A stretch of DNA of 64,000 nt. Source: Microcebus murinus. Lineage: Eukaryota > Chordata > Mammalia > Primates > Cheirogaleidae. Shown here in pieces: positions 1 to 11,974 of this stretch. Location: positions 44,042,001-44,106,000 of the forward strand of contig NC_134106.1 of assembly GCF_040939455.1 (NCBI RefSeq), read 5' to 3'. The position numbers and the translations under genes are program-made. Position 1 is the first letter of the stretch; each line of letters begins with the position of its first letter. The notes beneath the pieces are model-generated. The model worked only from the letters and a program-made list of their open reading frames with translations, made no database searches and was not told the origin of the DNA.

Positions 1-62
1 TTTGACTTGTTATGTAACCAAAACATGCATACCACCATAATATTCTGAAATTAAAAAAAAAA
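1..62 (+). mobile_element. L1 extreme 3' end with poly(A)
   Basis: The first bases match the last part of the L1 3' end seen at 26050-26131 in this window, including the shared block 'taatattctgaaat' followed by an A-run. The rest of the element lies outside the window to the left. Only the 3' terminus is visible, so no coding content can be judged. Confidence 0.8.
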
Positions 63-87
63 TGCATCCATGTGAAAAAATTTCACT

Positions 88-150
88 GTTTATCTGAAAT
101 TCAAATTTATATGAATAAATTATTTTTGTTTGCTAAATCTGGCAACCCTA
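88..150. mobile_element. Half of a palindromic DNA-transposon relic
   Basis: The block runs from 'gtttatctgaaattcaaat' to 'ctggcaaccct'. It matches one arm of the palindromic repeat at 39247-39423, where both arms are present. The family name is not assigned. It probably represents a non-autonomous DNA transposon arm truncated at its left side. Confidence 0.5.
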
Positions 151-181
151 TCCCATAGACAAATTTATTTTTCCCCTTTAA

Positions 182-183
<2 letters not shown>

Positions 184-213
<30 letters not shown>
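184..213. repeat. (TA)n microsatellite
   Basis: About 15 uninterrupted TA units are present. Confidence 0.95.
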
Positions 214-215
<2 letters not shown>

Positions 216-1139
216 CAGTTTTATACATATATAAAAGTTTACAGTGCTTTAAGCAAAACCCTTGTAGTCAGGAGGCAAGATTTTCATGTATGGTTAAGTA
301 AGGATATCAGCAAAATTTTTCCCAAAAAAAGAACCCCAAAAGTCTACACAAAATTGACAAAAGCAATAATTTCAGCACTCTAGAAAGTGGCCAAAGACAT
401 ACAACTATATAAAAAGCATTTCTACTTGAAAAACTGATGACTTTTAGGTAAGAACATTGGGAGACTGTGGCATTCTTGCCTGGAGCTGCTTCCATTCCCA
501 TTACAACTTAGTCAGCACAGAGTCTCTGCCAAGGTGGGGCTGGCTACGAGGACAGGCAGCCTCACCAAAGAGGAGTGATAGGAGATGCCCACATCAAGTG
601 GCAATGGCAATAAAAGGGACAACATTGGCGGTAGGCCCACTGGGATGGCCAATTGTTCTATTGGCCAAAGTTGCAGTTGTAATTAGAGCAAAGCTATTCT
701 TGGTTGAGATTGACTAGAGAGAGCTCAAGCTAGCAACACATCCCTGGCCAATCCTGAGGCTGCATATCTGTGTAGGGGAGATACAGAGTGACCCAGAAGA
801 AAGTAAAAGCAGGGCCAGACTTGAAAACAGCCTTAACTTCAGATTGTGCTCTCCTACACACACACACACATGCATACACACACTCCAGCAGAAAATCATC
901 TTACTGGCTAACAGTCTTTGGCACAAATTCTGTTCTATCATTGGCTGACTGCTAAGCTGTGTAGACACACATGACCCTTCGGAAGCCATGCTCAAAAATA
1001 AAAATGAGAACTTAAAAACAAATGAGCAATAAACATCAGTAGCTACACACACTGGGGGAGATAGATTTTACAGATCCGAGGCAATTTATCAAACCAATAG
1101 TAACAACTTTAGAGGAAATGAGAGGACGGGAAATCAGAA
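214..1139. other. Unassigned AT-rich DNA, no gene seen
   Basis: Open frames here are short and resemble no known protein. There is a short CA-rich tract near 856-882. The part after about 1080 may already belong to the old L1/HAL1-like relic that becomes recognisable at about 1140. Confidence 0.5.
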
Positions 1140-1676
1140 TTCAGAATTGTTACCATATATTATCTAACATGTCCAGTGTTCAATAAAAAATTATAAGACA
1201 TGCAAAGAAGCAGCCAAGTGTAACCTATACTTAGAGAAAAAAACAGCCAATAGAAACTGTCTATGAATGTCCCCAAATGGATTTAGTGGACAAAGACAAC
1301 AAAGCAGCTATTATAAACATGTTCAATAAATAAGAGGAAACATGTTTAAAGAATTAAAGTTTAGCAACAATAAATCAATAAGTAGAAATTCTCAATAAAG
1401 AAACAGAAATTATTTTTTAAAGAACTAAATAAAAATTCTGTAGCTGAAAAGTACAATAAGTGAAATGAAAAATTAACCAGAAGGGCTCAATGGCAGATTA
1501 ATGACTTGAGAATAAATCAATGGATATAAAGAAGAAAGAGAGAACATATTAACAAAAAATGAACAAAGCTTTTGACACCTGTAGGACAACAGCAAGCATA
1601 CAAGCATACATGTAATGGGAATCTCAGGAGTAAAGGAGAGAGAAAGAGGCAGATACATATTTAAAGAAATAATTGT
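1140..1676 (+). mobile_element. Ancient L1/HAL1-type ORF1 relic
   Basis: The sequence resembles the ORF1 region of old mammalian L1 or HAL1 elements. Typical blocks are 'gacatgcaaagaagcagccaa', 'caaagcagctattataaacatgtt' (shown here in part) and 'ctgaaaagtacaataagtga'. All reading frames are broken by many stops and indels. It may be the 5' part of the same old L1 whose ORF2 is seen from 5723 onward, with an Alu and younger L1s inserted between them. Confidence 0.6.
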
Positions 1677-1677
1677 A

Positions 1678-1911
1678 GGTGCTAGACATGGAGGCTCATC
1701 TCTGTAAACCCAGCTATTCAGGAAGCTGAGGCAGGAGTATCAGCTGAGGCCAGGAGTTCAAGACCAGCCTGGGAAATGTAGTGAGATCTTGTCTCTAAAA
1801 ACAAATTTAAAAAAACATTAGCTAGGTGTGGCGACATATGCCAGTAGTCCCAGTTACTCAGGAGGCTGAGGTGAGAGGATCACCTGAGGCCAGGAGTGCA
1901 AGATGAGCCTG
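1678..1911 (+). mobile_element. Alu, 3'-truncated, abutting L1
   Basis: A diverged Alu starts near 'ggtgctagacatggaggctc' and runs through the A-rich linker into the right monomer. It stops at 'caagatgagcct', where L1 ORF2 sequence begins at once. The Alu 3' end and its tail are missing and are not found on the far side of the L1. Either the L1 inserted here with loss of flank, or Alu and L1 were joined by template switching during reverse transcription. Confidence 0.8.
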
Positions 1912-4900
1912 ATCTAAACAAATGGATAAACACAACACCATAATAGTCAGAGACTTTAACACCCCACTGACAGCACAGGACAGATCCTCCAAACAAAAAA
2001 ATCAATAAAGAAATAATGGACTTAAGTGGAACTCTAGAGAAAATGGGCCTAACTGACATTTACAGGACATTCTACCCCAAAACCACTGAATATACATTTT
2101 TCTCATCAGCTCATGGGTCATTCTTTAAGATTGACTATATCCTAGGATACAAAGCATGTCTCAAACAATTAAAAAAAATAGAAATTATACCATGTATCTT
2201 TTCAGATCACAATGGAATAAAAGTAGAAATCAACCCTAACAAGAACTCTCTTTTCTACACAAAGTCATGGAAACTAAACAACCTTCTGCTGAATGACCAC
2301 TTCATAAATGAGGAAATCAAGATGGAAATCAAAAGATTCTTTGAACTAAACGACAAAGGAGACACAAGTTATCAAAACCTGTGGACACAGCTAAAGCAGT
2401 CTTGAGAGGAAAATTTATTTCCATAAATGCCTATATCCAAAAGTCTAAAAGTTCACAAATAAACAACCTAATGAATCATCTCAAAAAGCTAGAAAAAGAA
2501 GAACAGACCAACCCCAAATCCAGCAGAAGAAGTGAATTCATTCAGATCAAATCAGAACTAAATGAAATTGACAACAGGGAAACCATACAGAAGATTAACA
2601 AAACAAAAAGTTGGTTCTTTGAAAAAATAAACAAAATTGACACACCTTTGGCGAGACTAGCGAAAAGCAGAAAAGAAAAATCTCTAATTAGCTCCATCAG
2701 GAACAATAAAGGAGAAATTACAACAGATACCACAGAGATACAAGATATAATTCATGAATACTACAAAAACCTCTATGCACACAACTGGAAAATGTGGAGG
2801 AAATGGACAATCTCTTAGAAACACACAGCCTCCCTAGGCTCAACCAGAAAAAATAGAAGTCCTGAACAGACCAATATCCAGTACAAAAATTGAAACAGCA
2901 GTAAAAAACCTTCCTAAAAAGAAAAGTCCTGGACCAGATGGTTTCACACCCAAATTTTACCACACCTACAAGGAAGAACTGGTGCCTATCCTGCAGAAAT
3001 TATTCAACAACATTGAGAAGGATGGAATCTTCCCCAACACATTTTATGAACATAACTCTGATACCAAAACCAGGAAAGGAGGCACCAAAAAAAGAAAACT
3101 ATGGACCAATATCCCTTATGAATACAGATGCAAAAACTCTCAACAAAATCCTAGCCAATCGAATCCAGGTGCTTGTCAAGAAAATAATCCATCACAACCA
3201 AGTGGGCTTCATCCCAGGGATGCAGGGATGGTTCAACATATGCAAATCTATAAATGTAATTCACCATATAAACAGAAGCAAAAAGACCATATAATCCTCT
3301 CAATAGACGAAGAGAAAGCATTTGACAAAATTCAACACCCTTTTATGATAAGAATGCTCAACAAAAAAGGCATAGATAGGACATACCTAAAAATGATACA
3401 AGCCATATATGACAAACCCACAGCCAATATCATACTGAATGGGGAAAAATTAAAAGCACCCCACTTAGAACTGGAACAAGACAAGGTTGCCCACTATCTC
3501 CACTTCTATTCAACATAGTCCTGGAAGTCCTCGCTACAGCAATCAGAGAAGAGAGCAGAATTAAGGGCGTCCAAATGGGACCAGAAGAGATCGAACTCTC
3601 ACTCTTTGCTGATGACATAATATTATACCTAGAAAACCCCAAGGATTCAACCAAGAGACTTCTTGAATTGATAAATGAATTTTATAAAGTCTCAGGATAC
3701 AAAATCAATACACAGAAATCAGAGGCATTCATATACGCCAACAACAGTAAAAGTGAGAACCAAATCAAAGAATCAATTATCTTCAAAATAGCAACAAAGA
3801 AAATAAAGTACCTTGGAATATATTTAACTAAGGAGGTAAAAGACCTCTACAGGGAGAACTATGAAACACTGAAGAAAGAAATAGCAGAGGATGTAAACAG
3901 TTGGAAAAACATACCATGCTCATGGGTTGGCAGAGTCAACATTGTTAAAATGTCTATACTACCCAAAGTGACCTACAGAGTCAATGCAATCCCTATCAAA
4001 ATACCATCATCATTTTTCACAGATACAGAAAAAATAATTTTACGCTTTGTATGGAACCAGAGAAGACCCCACATAGCAAAATCAATCCTAGGCAATAAAA
4101 ACAAAATAGGAGGTATTAATTTACCAGACTTCAAACTATACTACAAGGCTATAGTAATTAAAACAGCTTGGGACTGGCACAAGAACAAGGACATTGACCA
4201 GTAGAACAGAACCAAGAACCCAGATATAAAACCATTCTCGTATAGCCAACTAATCTTCAACAAAGCAGACAAAAACATACACTGGGGAAAAGAATCCTTA
4301 TTCAATAAATGGTGCTGGGAAAACTGGATAGCCACATGTAGAAGAGTGAAACAGGATCCACACCTTTCACCTCTCACAAAAATCAACTCATGCTGGGTAA
4401 CAGACTTGAACATTAGGTATGAAACTATTAGAATTCTAGAGGAAAACGTTGGAAATACTCTTCTAGACATTGGCCTAGGCAAAGAATTTATGAAGAAGAC
4501 CCCAAATGCAATCACAGCAGCAACAAAAATAAATAAATGGGACCTGATCAAATTAAAAAGCTTCTGCACAGCCAAAGAAACTGTCAAGAGAGCAAACAGA
4601 CAACCCACAGAATGGGAGAAAATTTTCACAAGCTACACATCCGATAAAGGGCTGATAACTAGAATCTATTTAGAACTCAGGAAAGTCAGCCAGAAAAAAA
4701 TCAAACAACCCCATCAAAAAATGGGCAAAGGACATGAACAGAAACTTTTCAAAAGATGACAGAATAATGGCCAACAAACGTATGAAAAAATGCTCAACAT
4801 TTTGAATCACCAGGGAAATGCAAATCAAAACCACAATGAGATAGCACTTAATTCCAGTGAGAATGGCCTTTATCACAGTCCCCAAACAATAAATGCTGGC

Positions 4901-5098
4901 GTGAATGCAGAGAGATAGGAACACTCCTACACTGCTGGTGGGACTGCAAACTAGTTCAACCTCTGTGGAAAGCAATATGGAGATACCTCAAAGCAATACA
5001 AGTAGATCTCTATCATTTGATCCAGCAATTCCACTACTAGGCATCTACCCAAAAAATCAAAAGTCACTTTATGAAAAAGATACCTGCACTCAAATGTT
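1912..5098 (+). mobile_element. 5'-truncated LINE-1
   Basis: The element begins inside the ORF2 endonuclease domain (an '...[15 protein letters not shown]...'-like segment) and runs through reverse transcriptase and the C-terminal region. It reaches the start of the 3' region near 'acctgcactcaaatgttt'. Its own 3'UTR and poly(A) are missing. At 5098 it is interrupted by an oppositely oriented L1. It is more similar to the 44.6-48.6 kb L1 than to the old L1 around it, so it is a younger insertion. It is non-functional. Confidence 0.92.
1915..4759 (+). pseudogene. LINE-1 ORF2p remnant (endonuclease C-part, RT, C-terminal domain)
   Basis: ORF2p is the L1 endonuclease and reverse transcriptase that nicks target DNA and copies L1 RNA at the nick. 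The frame is broken into open pieces at 2016-2405, 2381-2818, 2938-3294/2982-3518, 3575-4204 and 4346-4759. The first piece keeps the end of the endonuclease (a '[17 protein letters not shown]' segment and 'FSDHNGIKV'). The 3575-4204 piece contains the reverse transcriptase signature 'FADDIILY'. The last piece matches the ORF2p C-terminal region. Frameshifts occur between the pieces, and an in-frame stop ends the 3575-4204 piece after '...KNKDIDQ'. The N-terminal endonuclease part is absent because of 5' truncation. Confidence 0.9.
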
Positions 5099-5163
5099 TT
5101 TTATTTTATTTTATTTTATTTTATTTTATTTTATTTTATTTTATTTTATTTTATTTTATTTTA
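5099..5163. repeat. (TTTTA)n microsatellite from an L1 tail
   Basis: About a dozen TTTTA units are present. They are the complement of a (TAAAA)n tail of the minus-strand L1, so this microsatellite was born from a poly(A) tail. Confidence 0.95.
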
Positions 5164-5722
5164 GCATATTATGGGGATACAAGTGTTAAGGTTACTTATA
5201 TTGCTCATGCCTTCCTCCCTCCTCGAGTAAGAGCTTCAAGCATGTCCATCCCCCAAATGTTGCACATCTTACTCGTTGTGATTATATACACCCATCCCCT
5301 CCTCCCCCCTCCCATCTTCCCAACACCTGATAAATGTTACTCCTATATGTCCACTTAGGTGTTGATCCGTTAATACCAATTTGCTGGTGAGTACATGTGG
5401 TGCTGGGTTTTCCATTCTGGAGATACTTCACTTAGTAGAATGGGTTCCAGCTATATGCAGGCATATACAAGAGGTGCTATGTCACCATTGTTTCTTAAAG
5501 CTGAGTAGTATTCCACGGTATACATATACCACATTTTATTAATCGACTCATGAATTGATGGGCACTTGGGTTGTTTCCACAGCTTTGCAATTGTGAATTG
5601 TGCTGCTATAAACATTCGAGTGCATGATCTACCATTTGATCCAGCAATTCCACTACTGGGCATCTACCCAAAAGATCAAAAGTCACTTTATGAAAAAGAC
5701 ACCTGCACTTGAATGTTTATAG
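5099..5722 (-). mobile_element. LINE-1 3' end with 5' inversion (twin-primed), minus strand
   Basis: On the minus strand the element reads, from its 3' end, a (TAAAA)n tail (5099-5163 on +) and then L1 3'UTR and ORF2 end up to about 5622. The next segment, 5623-5722, is in the opposite orientation and corresponds to L1 sequence just upstream, with about 18 nt of overlap at the breakpoint. That arrangement is the signature of twin priming. The insertion sits in the younger L1 at an 'aatgttt'-like site found on both sides. An alternative is a simple insertion with a 90-bp target duplication (5010-5098 versus 5627-5720), but the inversion model explains the overlap better. Confidence 0.75.
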
Positions 5723-6000
5723 GGTGCAGTGTTAAAATGGTGCTTAGAAAGAAGTTCATAGATTTAAAAGCCTATATCAGAAAAAAAGAAAGGTCTTAAA
5801 TCCATAAACCCAGCTTCTGTCTTAAGACATTAGAATAAAAAGAGCAATTTAAACCTAAAGCAAGCAAAAGAAAGTAAATAATAAAGACTAGAGCAAACAA
5901 CAAGGAAATAGAAAACAAATAACATAGAAAGAAATCTATGAAACCAAAAGTTAGTTCTTTAGAAAAAACAACAAAATTGAGAAATCTTTATATAGACTGA
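5723..6000 (+). mobile_element. Ancient L1 ORF2 fragment (part 1)
   Basis: Sequence such as 'aaaatggtgcttagaaagaa' and 'gaaaccaaaagttagttctt' matches the region between endonuclease and reverse transcriptase in old mammalian L1s. It is clearly more decayed than the 1912-5098 element. It is interrupted at 6001 by an LTR and continues at 6482. Confidence 0.8.
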
Positions 6001-6481
6001 TTATAGTGAGCTGAATAGTGGCCCCCAAAAAGCCACATCCATGTCCCCATGTCCTAATCCCTGAATATTACCTGCTATGGCAAAAAAGTGAATATTATCT
6101 TATGAAGGAAAAGATGTGATTAAATTAGTGATCTTGAGAGGAGCTTAGTTTAAATTATACAGGTGGGTCCTAAATGCAATCACATGTATCTTTACAAGAG
6201 AGAATCAGTAGCAGTGTTGAGACTGAAGAAGAGATAAGGCAATGCAACCCTGGAGGCAAAGATTGGCGTGATGGGGCCACAAGTCAAGGAATGCCTGGAG
6301 CCACTGGAAGCTGGAAGAGGTAAGGAATGGATTCTCTCCAAGAGCCTTCAGATGCTGCATGGTTCTGCCAACACCTTGACTTTGGACTTCTGGCTTGAAC
6401 AACTGTGAGAAAATTAATTTCTGTTATTTTAAGCCATCCAGTTTGTGGCAGTTAGTTACAGTAGCCACAGGAAACTAATAC
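6001..6481 (+). mobile_element. MaLR/MLT1-like solo LTR
   Basis: The block runs from '...gctgaatagtggcccccaa' to 'ggaaactaatac', the layout of ERVL-MaLR LTRs, and its internal text matches this class. It splits the ancient L1, and the flanking 5-mers are actga (5996-6000) and attga (6482-6486), consistent with a decayed 5-bp target duplication. No internal retroviral genes are present. The subfamily is not certain. Confidence 0.65.
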
Positions 6482-7724
6482 ATTGACCAAGGAAAAAAAG
6501 AAAGATAACCACCTACCAAAATCAGAAATGAAAAAAGGATCATTGCTACTGATCTTATTGAAACCCAGCCTTAAATCATCTTCACTAACTGGATCAAAGA
6601 GATCTGCCCCTCCTCTAACATGGTCTCATTGCCAGCTTTAAGAAAATCACATCTTCTCTGGAAGAATAACACATCAGCCAGACTATCTATAAATTTTGAT
6701 ACACAAAGTCTGCCATTAAATGGAAACTTAACAGGCATATCAAGAAGAAAAACACAATTAGCATTAAACATGAAAATACAGTAGGAACAGACCCACTAAC
6801 AATCCCAATACTGCAGTTATTACATCTTGAAATACCTGTTTAATATGTTCATGAAAATAGATTGAGATGTGGGGAATTTCACCAGTGAACTGAAATCTAT
6901 GAAAAAGAATCCATAATTTAAAACTTTCCCACAAAGAAAATTCCAGGCCCAGAGACCTTTGAATTCTTCCAAATAATTAGGGAGGAAATGTTGCCAATAT
7001 TACACAAGCTTTTCTAAAAAGAGAAAAAGAAAGAACACTTAGCAAATCCTTTTAAAAGACCAGCGTAACTTTGATACTAAAACCAGACAAGGACATTAAA
7101 GGAAAAAAAAAATACATACCAATCTCTTTTATGAATATAGACGCAAATATTCTAAATAAATGGAATTTAGCAATATATGAAAAGGGTAGTTCATCATAAC
7201 CAAATTGAGTTCATTCAAAGAATTTAAGGTTGGTTTAACATTTAAAAAATAATCAACATAACTTGATCAACAGAACAAAGGAAAAAACTCACATTTTCAT
7301 CTCAATAGAAGTGGAAGAACATCTGATAAGATTCTTCAACATCCATTCATAACTTTTAAAACCTCAGCGAAATTAGGAATAGAAAGGAATAGAAAGAAAT
7401 TTCCTTAATTTAATGAAGGGTGTATTTTTAACATCTAAGGCAAACATATTAATGAAATATTGAAAGCGTTACCCCTGAGATCTGGAATACAACAAGTATG
7501 TCAGCTATCACCAGTTTGACTCAACCCTGAACTAACCAATGGAACAAAACAAGGAAAAAAAATAAATGGTATACAAAATGGAAAGGAAAAATAAAACTAT
7601 CAGTATTCACAGATGACATAATTATGTACAAATTCAAAAGAACATATATGTACATACATAATCTATTAGAATAATTAATAAGTTTCTAATACAAAGTCCA
7701 AAAAATATAATTTTATGTATTAGG
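6482..7724 (+). mobile_element. Ancient L1 ORF2 fragment (part 2)
   Basis: This continues the old L1 after the LTR. It includes a decayed reverse transcriptase region; 'cacagatgacataattatgt' near 7609 corresponds to the FADD motif region. Stops and indels are dense, and no frame is usable. Confidence 0.8.
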
Positions 7725-8216
7725 CAGTAGTCTTGCCTTATCCAAGGGCCTTATATTCCAAGACCTGCAACGAATGCCTGAAACACAGATAGTATTGAAC
7801 TCTATATACACTATGTTTTTCCTATACCTACATGCCATTGATAAACTTTTACCTTTTCACTCAAAAGAAGCATTCTGTGGCTTCTCTTTGACATAGCTAA
7901 ATTGCCAACCTCACTACTCTTGTGCTTTGGGGCTACTATTAAGTAAAAGGATTCATGGAACACAAGCACTGCCATGTCATGACAGTCTATCTGATAGCCA
8001 AGGTGGCTAAGTCGGGTAGCTGGACAAAGGGATGATTCACATGTGGGCAGGACGGAGCAGATTGGCAGGAGATTTCATCTCACTGCTCAGAATAGCACAA
8101 TTTAAAACTTGTAAATGGTTTATTTCTGGAATTTCCATTAAATATTTCTGGACTGCAGTTGACCACGGGTAACTGAAACAGCAGGAAGCAAAAACAGAGG
8201 TAATGAGAGACTACTA
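7725..8216. mobile_element. Tigger-type (pogo) non-autonomous DNA transposon
   Basis: The left end 'cagtagtcttgccttatcc' is the approximate reverse complement of the right end 'gagagactactata'. These are terminal inverted repeats typical of Tigger/MER2-group elements. Internal text such as 'aatgcctgaaacacagatag' and 'gaccacgggtaactgaaac' fits that group. It is about 490 bp long, too short to encode a transposase, and is inserted in the ancient L1. Confidence 0.8.
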
Positions 8217-8687
8217 TACCAGCCAAAAAGAATTTAAAAATAGAACTTTTTAACATGATTTTTAAATAATATTTTTATTTTAAGAAACTAATACCAAAAT
8301 ATAAATCTAATAAAAGATGTGCAAAACTCAATACAGAAAGCAAAAAAACATTACTGAGAGAAAATAAAGAAGACTTAGATGTATAAAGAAATGTTATAAT
8401 TAAGTAATGGAGGAGTCAACATTGCTAAGATGTCAGTTTTCCTTTATATTAATCTATAGATTCTATACAATCACAATCAAAAACCTTTGCTGAAATTTTT
8501 TAGTGAATATGACAGGAGATTCTAAAATTGACATGAAAATTCAAAGAGCCTACAATAGCCACAGCTGTCTTGAAGAAGAACAACATTGGCAATTTGGTGA
8601 GGAAAGGATGATCTTTACATTAAAAGGTTTTTGAAGAAATAAGACATCCTTATTTCTAAAAAATGAATCTTAATCCTCCATCAAATA

Positions 8688-8731
<44 letters not shown>

Positions 8732-9740
8732 CACTTCCAGACAGATGAGCTCTGGATGTGGAAGATAAAGCAATAAAGTTCCTGGATGATAACGTGACAA
8801 CCTTTCATACGTAGAACACAAAAAGAAGTAAACATAAAGGAAAAGATCATAAATTGGAATACATTATTCTCTTTATCAAAAGACAGCTTTTGTTCATCAA
8901 AAGACAACTTTAGGAGAGTGAAAACTTGAAGACAGTTGCCACATACATATTCAACAAAGGACCTGTATTCGGAGTGTATTAAGAGCCACTGTAAATCAAT
9001 AAGGAATACCAGCAGCCAGTTTTAAATAATAAGCAAGCCATTTTTAAAAGAGGACATCCAAATAACATCAACTTATGAAATACTATTCAACATCATTAGT
9101 ATTAGGAAAATCCACTTTAAGACCAAATGGAACGTCATCACACACCTACTTTTTCTTTCAAAACAGACTGTAGCAAGTGTTGGTGAGGATGTAGAATAAT
9201 GGAAACTCTCCTACACTGCTGGTATGGATGCAAGTGAGTGAAACCACTTTAGAAAACAGCTTTTATCATTACCTACTAAATCTGAAGATTCACCATACCC
9301 TTTGACCTAATTCCCACTTTGGATTATATAGCTAACATAAACAAATATTTATGAGCACCAAAAACACCTACAAGAACATTCATAGCACATGATTTAAAGT
9401 ACCCAGAAACTAAAAACAGCACAAATGTTCATCAACAGCAAACAGGATTAATAAACTGTGGTCTATTCAGCATAAACTTGATCTTGAACTTGTTATACTT
9501 TGTTGTGAACCACAGCTATTCACAACAGGTATAAATCTTATAAACAGGCTGTATGATTCCATCGACATAAATCTTCTATAAAGATAGAATAGGTTACCTT
9601 TTGAGAAAGGGTAATGACTGGAGAGAGCAAGAGGGAAGCTACGGGGCAGTGGTTATGTTGTATTTTTTTAACTGAGTGATGTTTCCATGGGCCTGTTTAT
9701 TTGTTAAAAATTCAAAAGGGTAATGTAAAACAAAATATGC
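8217..9740 (+). mobile_element. Ancient L1 ORF2 end and 3' region (part 3)
   Basis: After the Tigger element the old L1 continues with ORF2 C-terminal sequence ('gtcaacattgctaagatgtc', 'acaatagccacagctgtctt'). Its 3' part has the usual 'ctcctacactgctggtatgga' region. It ends in decayed 3'UTR near 9740. A CA microsatellite lies inside it. Confidence 0.75.
8688..8730. repeat. (CA)n microsatellite
   Basis: About 20 CA units interrupt the ancient L1. Confidence 0.95.
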
Positions 9741-11504
9741 ACTCATCCCTCCATATCCATCGATTCTGCATCCATGGATATAATCAACCACAGAATTAGC
9801 TGTTGTCTTTTCAGTGTTTGAGATGGGTTCCCACTGATTCATCTCAATTTACTCATCTACCACCCCAACCCCCACCCATCAATAATCATGGCCATTTATT
9901 ATAGATGTTTAAGCAAAGATAGGGATGCACTCTTTGTCTCCTACAAGGACACAGGTGACTGGTTCCTGTGCTGCTTTGGGACCAGCTTTCCTGACTCCCA
10001 GACTCACCCTGCAATGCTTTTTGCAAGCAGCCTGGACTGGAGACACAGCCGTGCAAGTCACCGCCAGTGGATGGTAGGTGAAGACAGTGCTAGAGGCCCT
10101 CCTGCTGCAGGTGTAGGTGTAGGGGAAGAAGATCGCTGAGGCTAAAACCCTGGGGAGATAAATGCCAGCATTTAAGAAGTGACAGAACTAGAGGTGCCAG
10201 AAAAAAAAAAAATTGGACATGGCCATTCTGACGAGTCTACACATTCCTCTCCAGAAAGACTCTGTGACTATGAGCTCCTTTGGGAGCACTAAGCTGTGAA
10301 ATCTGAACCTCAGTCATCCCGCAACAAATGCTGAGAGGAGGAGAGGCAAGCACACTGTCTTTGTTCCTGGAACCAGCTCCAGAAACAGAATGACCTTGTC
10401 CCTTCCTCCACAGCACAAAGGCAAGCTGCCACTGAGCAGATACTTCCCGTGGGTCTCCCCTCACCAGCCCTGGTGCAGAGAACAGCTCCATCCAAATGTG
10501 AGTGGCTCCCTGTGCAACCCTTGGAGTGGTACAAGAGCCAGATCTAACTCTACTACCCATTAGAACTAAATTAGTCCGTAACTACAAATATTCATTTGTT
10601 GTCTACAGTAAAAGCAAGGTTTGATGTACCCGCTGGGCAACAGACCCAGTAAGATCCTCCCAAGGGGAGGCAGGAGAGTGGCTTGTCCCCACCTCAGTAT
10701 TCAGACACCTCTGCCTCTATTATGGGCCTTTCTCTTCTACCCTAGTTTAACCTCAGAAAATTCACAGCCATGTGACAAAGAGAAAATGAAAGGAAGACGA
10801 TGTCAGCATTCCAACCTCCTTTTCTTCTCCAGTTTCTAAACTTTCTCTACTGAACAACCCTTCAAGTAAATGACTTGCCAACCCAAAACACACCGCCAAA
10901 CACTTCTACCCAGATCATTTCCCTTGAACACCACTGGACGTTAGCTCATCTCCAACGTTGATTGTGAACTCCGCACTCGCTCCATGGTCTGGCCTTTCCT
11001 TATCTGCTACTTGTTCATGTTGTTCCCAAGCAGAGACCACTGCTCTCAGGTGACCTCCCTCTCTGTGCCCATGTGCCCTGTGCCCACCCACCTTTGCTTC
11101 ATCCTCTCCTCTGCCTTCATCCTTCCGCTTTCCACTCAAATGCCTCCACCTAATTAAAAGCTGTCACTAACCCAATCAACACGGACCTCCTTCTGGGACC
11201 TTGTGGCATCACACCTGCAGACATAATTTGCACTTCATTCTATCCCAAAGAGCATTTATGGAATCTTTTAAAATATGGCCAATTGTGGGCCCAGAATATC
11301 TCCAGGGAAACCAATAGGCTGTCTCCAAAGAAACGTTATAGGGTGACATTCATTAGCTTTAAAAATGTCTCCTGGCCCAGGATTTATCTCCTGGACTTGC
11401 AGGCTCAGACACCAAATGTGTCATCACATCATGAGTAGATTCTTTCCTAGGAGGGACTTACATTACCCAGGCTCCTAAGATCCACTAGTTCGGAGCCAGC
11501 ACAG
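9741..11504. other. Mostly unique DNA, no gene recognised
   Basis: There are several short open frames on both strands (for example 9888-10139 and 10237-10560) with no recognisable family, splice context or codon pattern. The pyrimidine-rich part at about 10900-11240 resembles decayed L2 sequence but is too weak to call. Confidence 0.5.
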
Positions 11505-11757
11505 GAGAGTGGTTATCAGTTTAGATACCAAGCCCAGCTGCCTGCATTCAGGCTCCAAGTTTACCACTTGCTGGCTGTGCAACTTGGACCAAGTACAGAG
11601 CCTTCCTGGGCTAGATTTCCTTGTTTGTAAAATGGAGATATTAATCAATAGTAATATTCTCAAAGATCATTGCAATGATTAAATGAGTTAACACATGTAA
11701 AATGCTTGGAACAAATCCTGGCACCTAAGAAGCAATCAATAAAACTTAGCTATTACT
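11505..11757 (+). mobile_element. MIR SINE
   Basis: This is a tRNA-derived ancient SINE. The core 'ccacttgctggctgtgcaac' and the 3' part 'gcaatgattaaatgagttaa' ... 'cctggcacctaag' are in the expected order. Confidence 0.85.
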
Positions 11758-11974
11758 TTTATGCAATTTTTTTAATTTTTTAAAATTATTATGGATATAT
11801 AATTTTTTAAAGTTAGTTATAATCTTAATTAAATCAGAAGAATACTTTAGAATTATAAATATAAGCATCTCAAAGGAGTCATACTCATAAACTCTAGCTA
11901 GCCTAGTCACTGCTTGATAAATATGGACCAAGACTAAGTACCTTTTTATGGGATTCAAATAATGAGAAGAAGAA

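Noticed and set aside
5071..5358. 95-residue plus-strand open frame with a YFILF repeat
   Set aside because: It is a translation of the (TTTTA)n tail and antisense L1 3'UTR.
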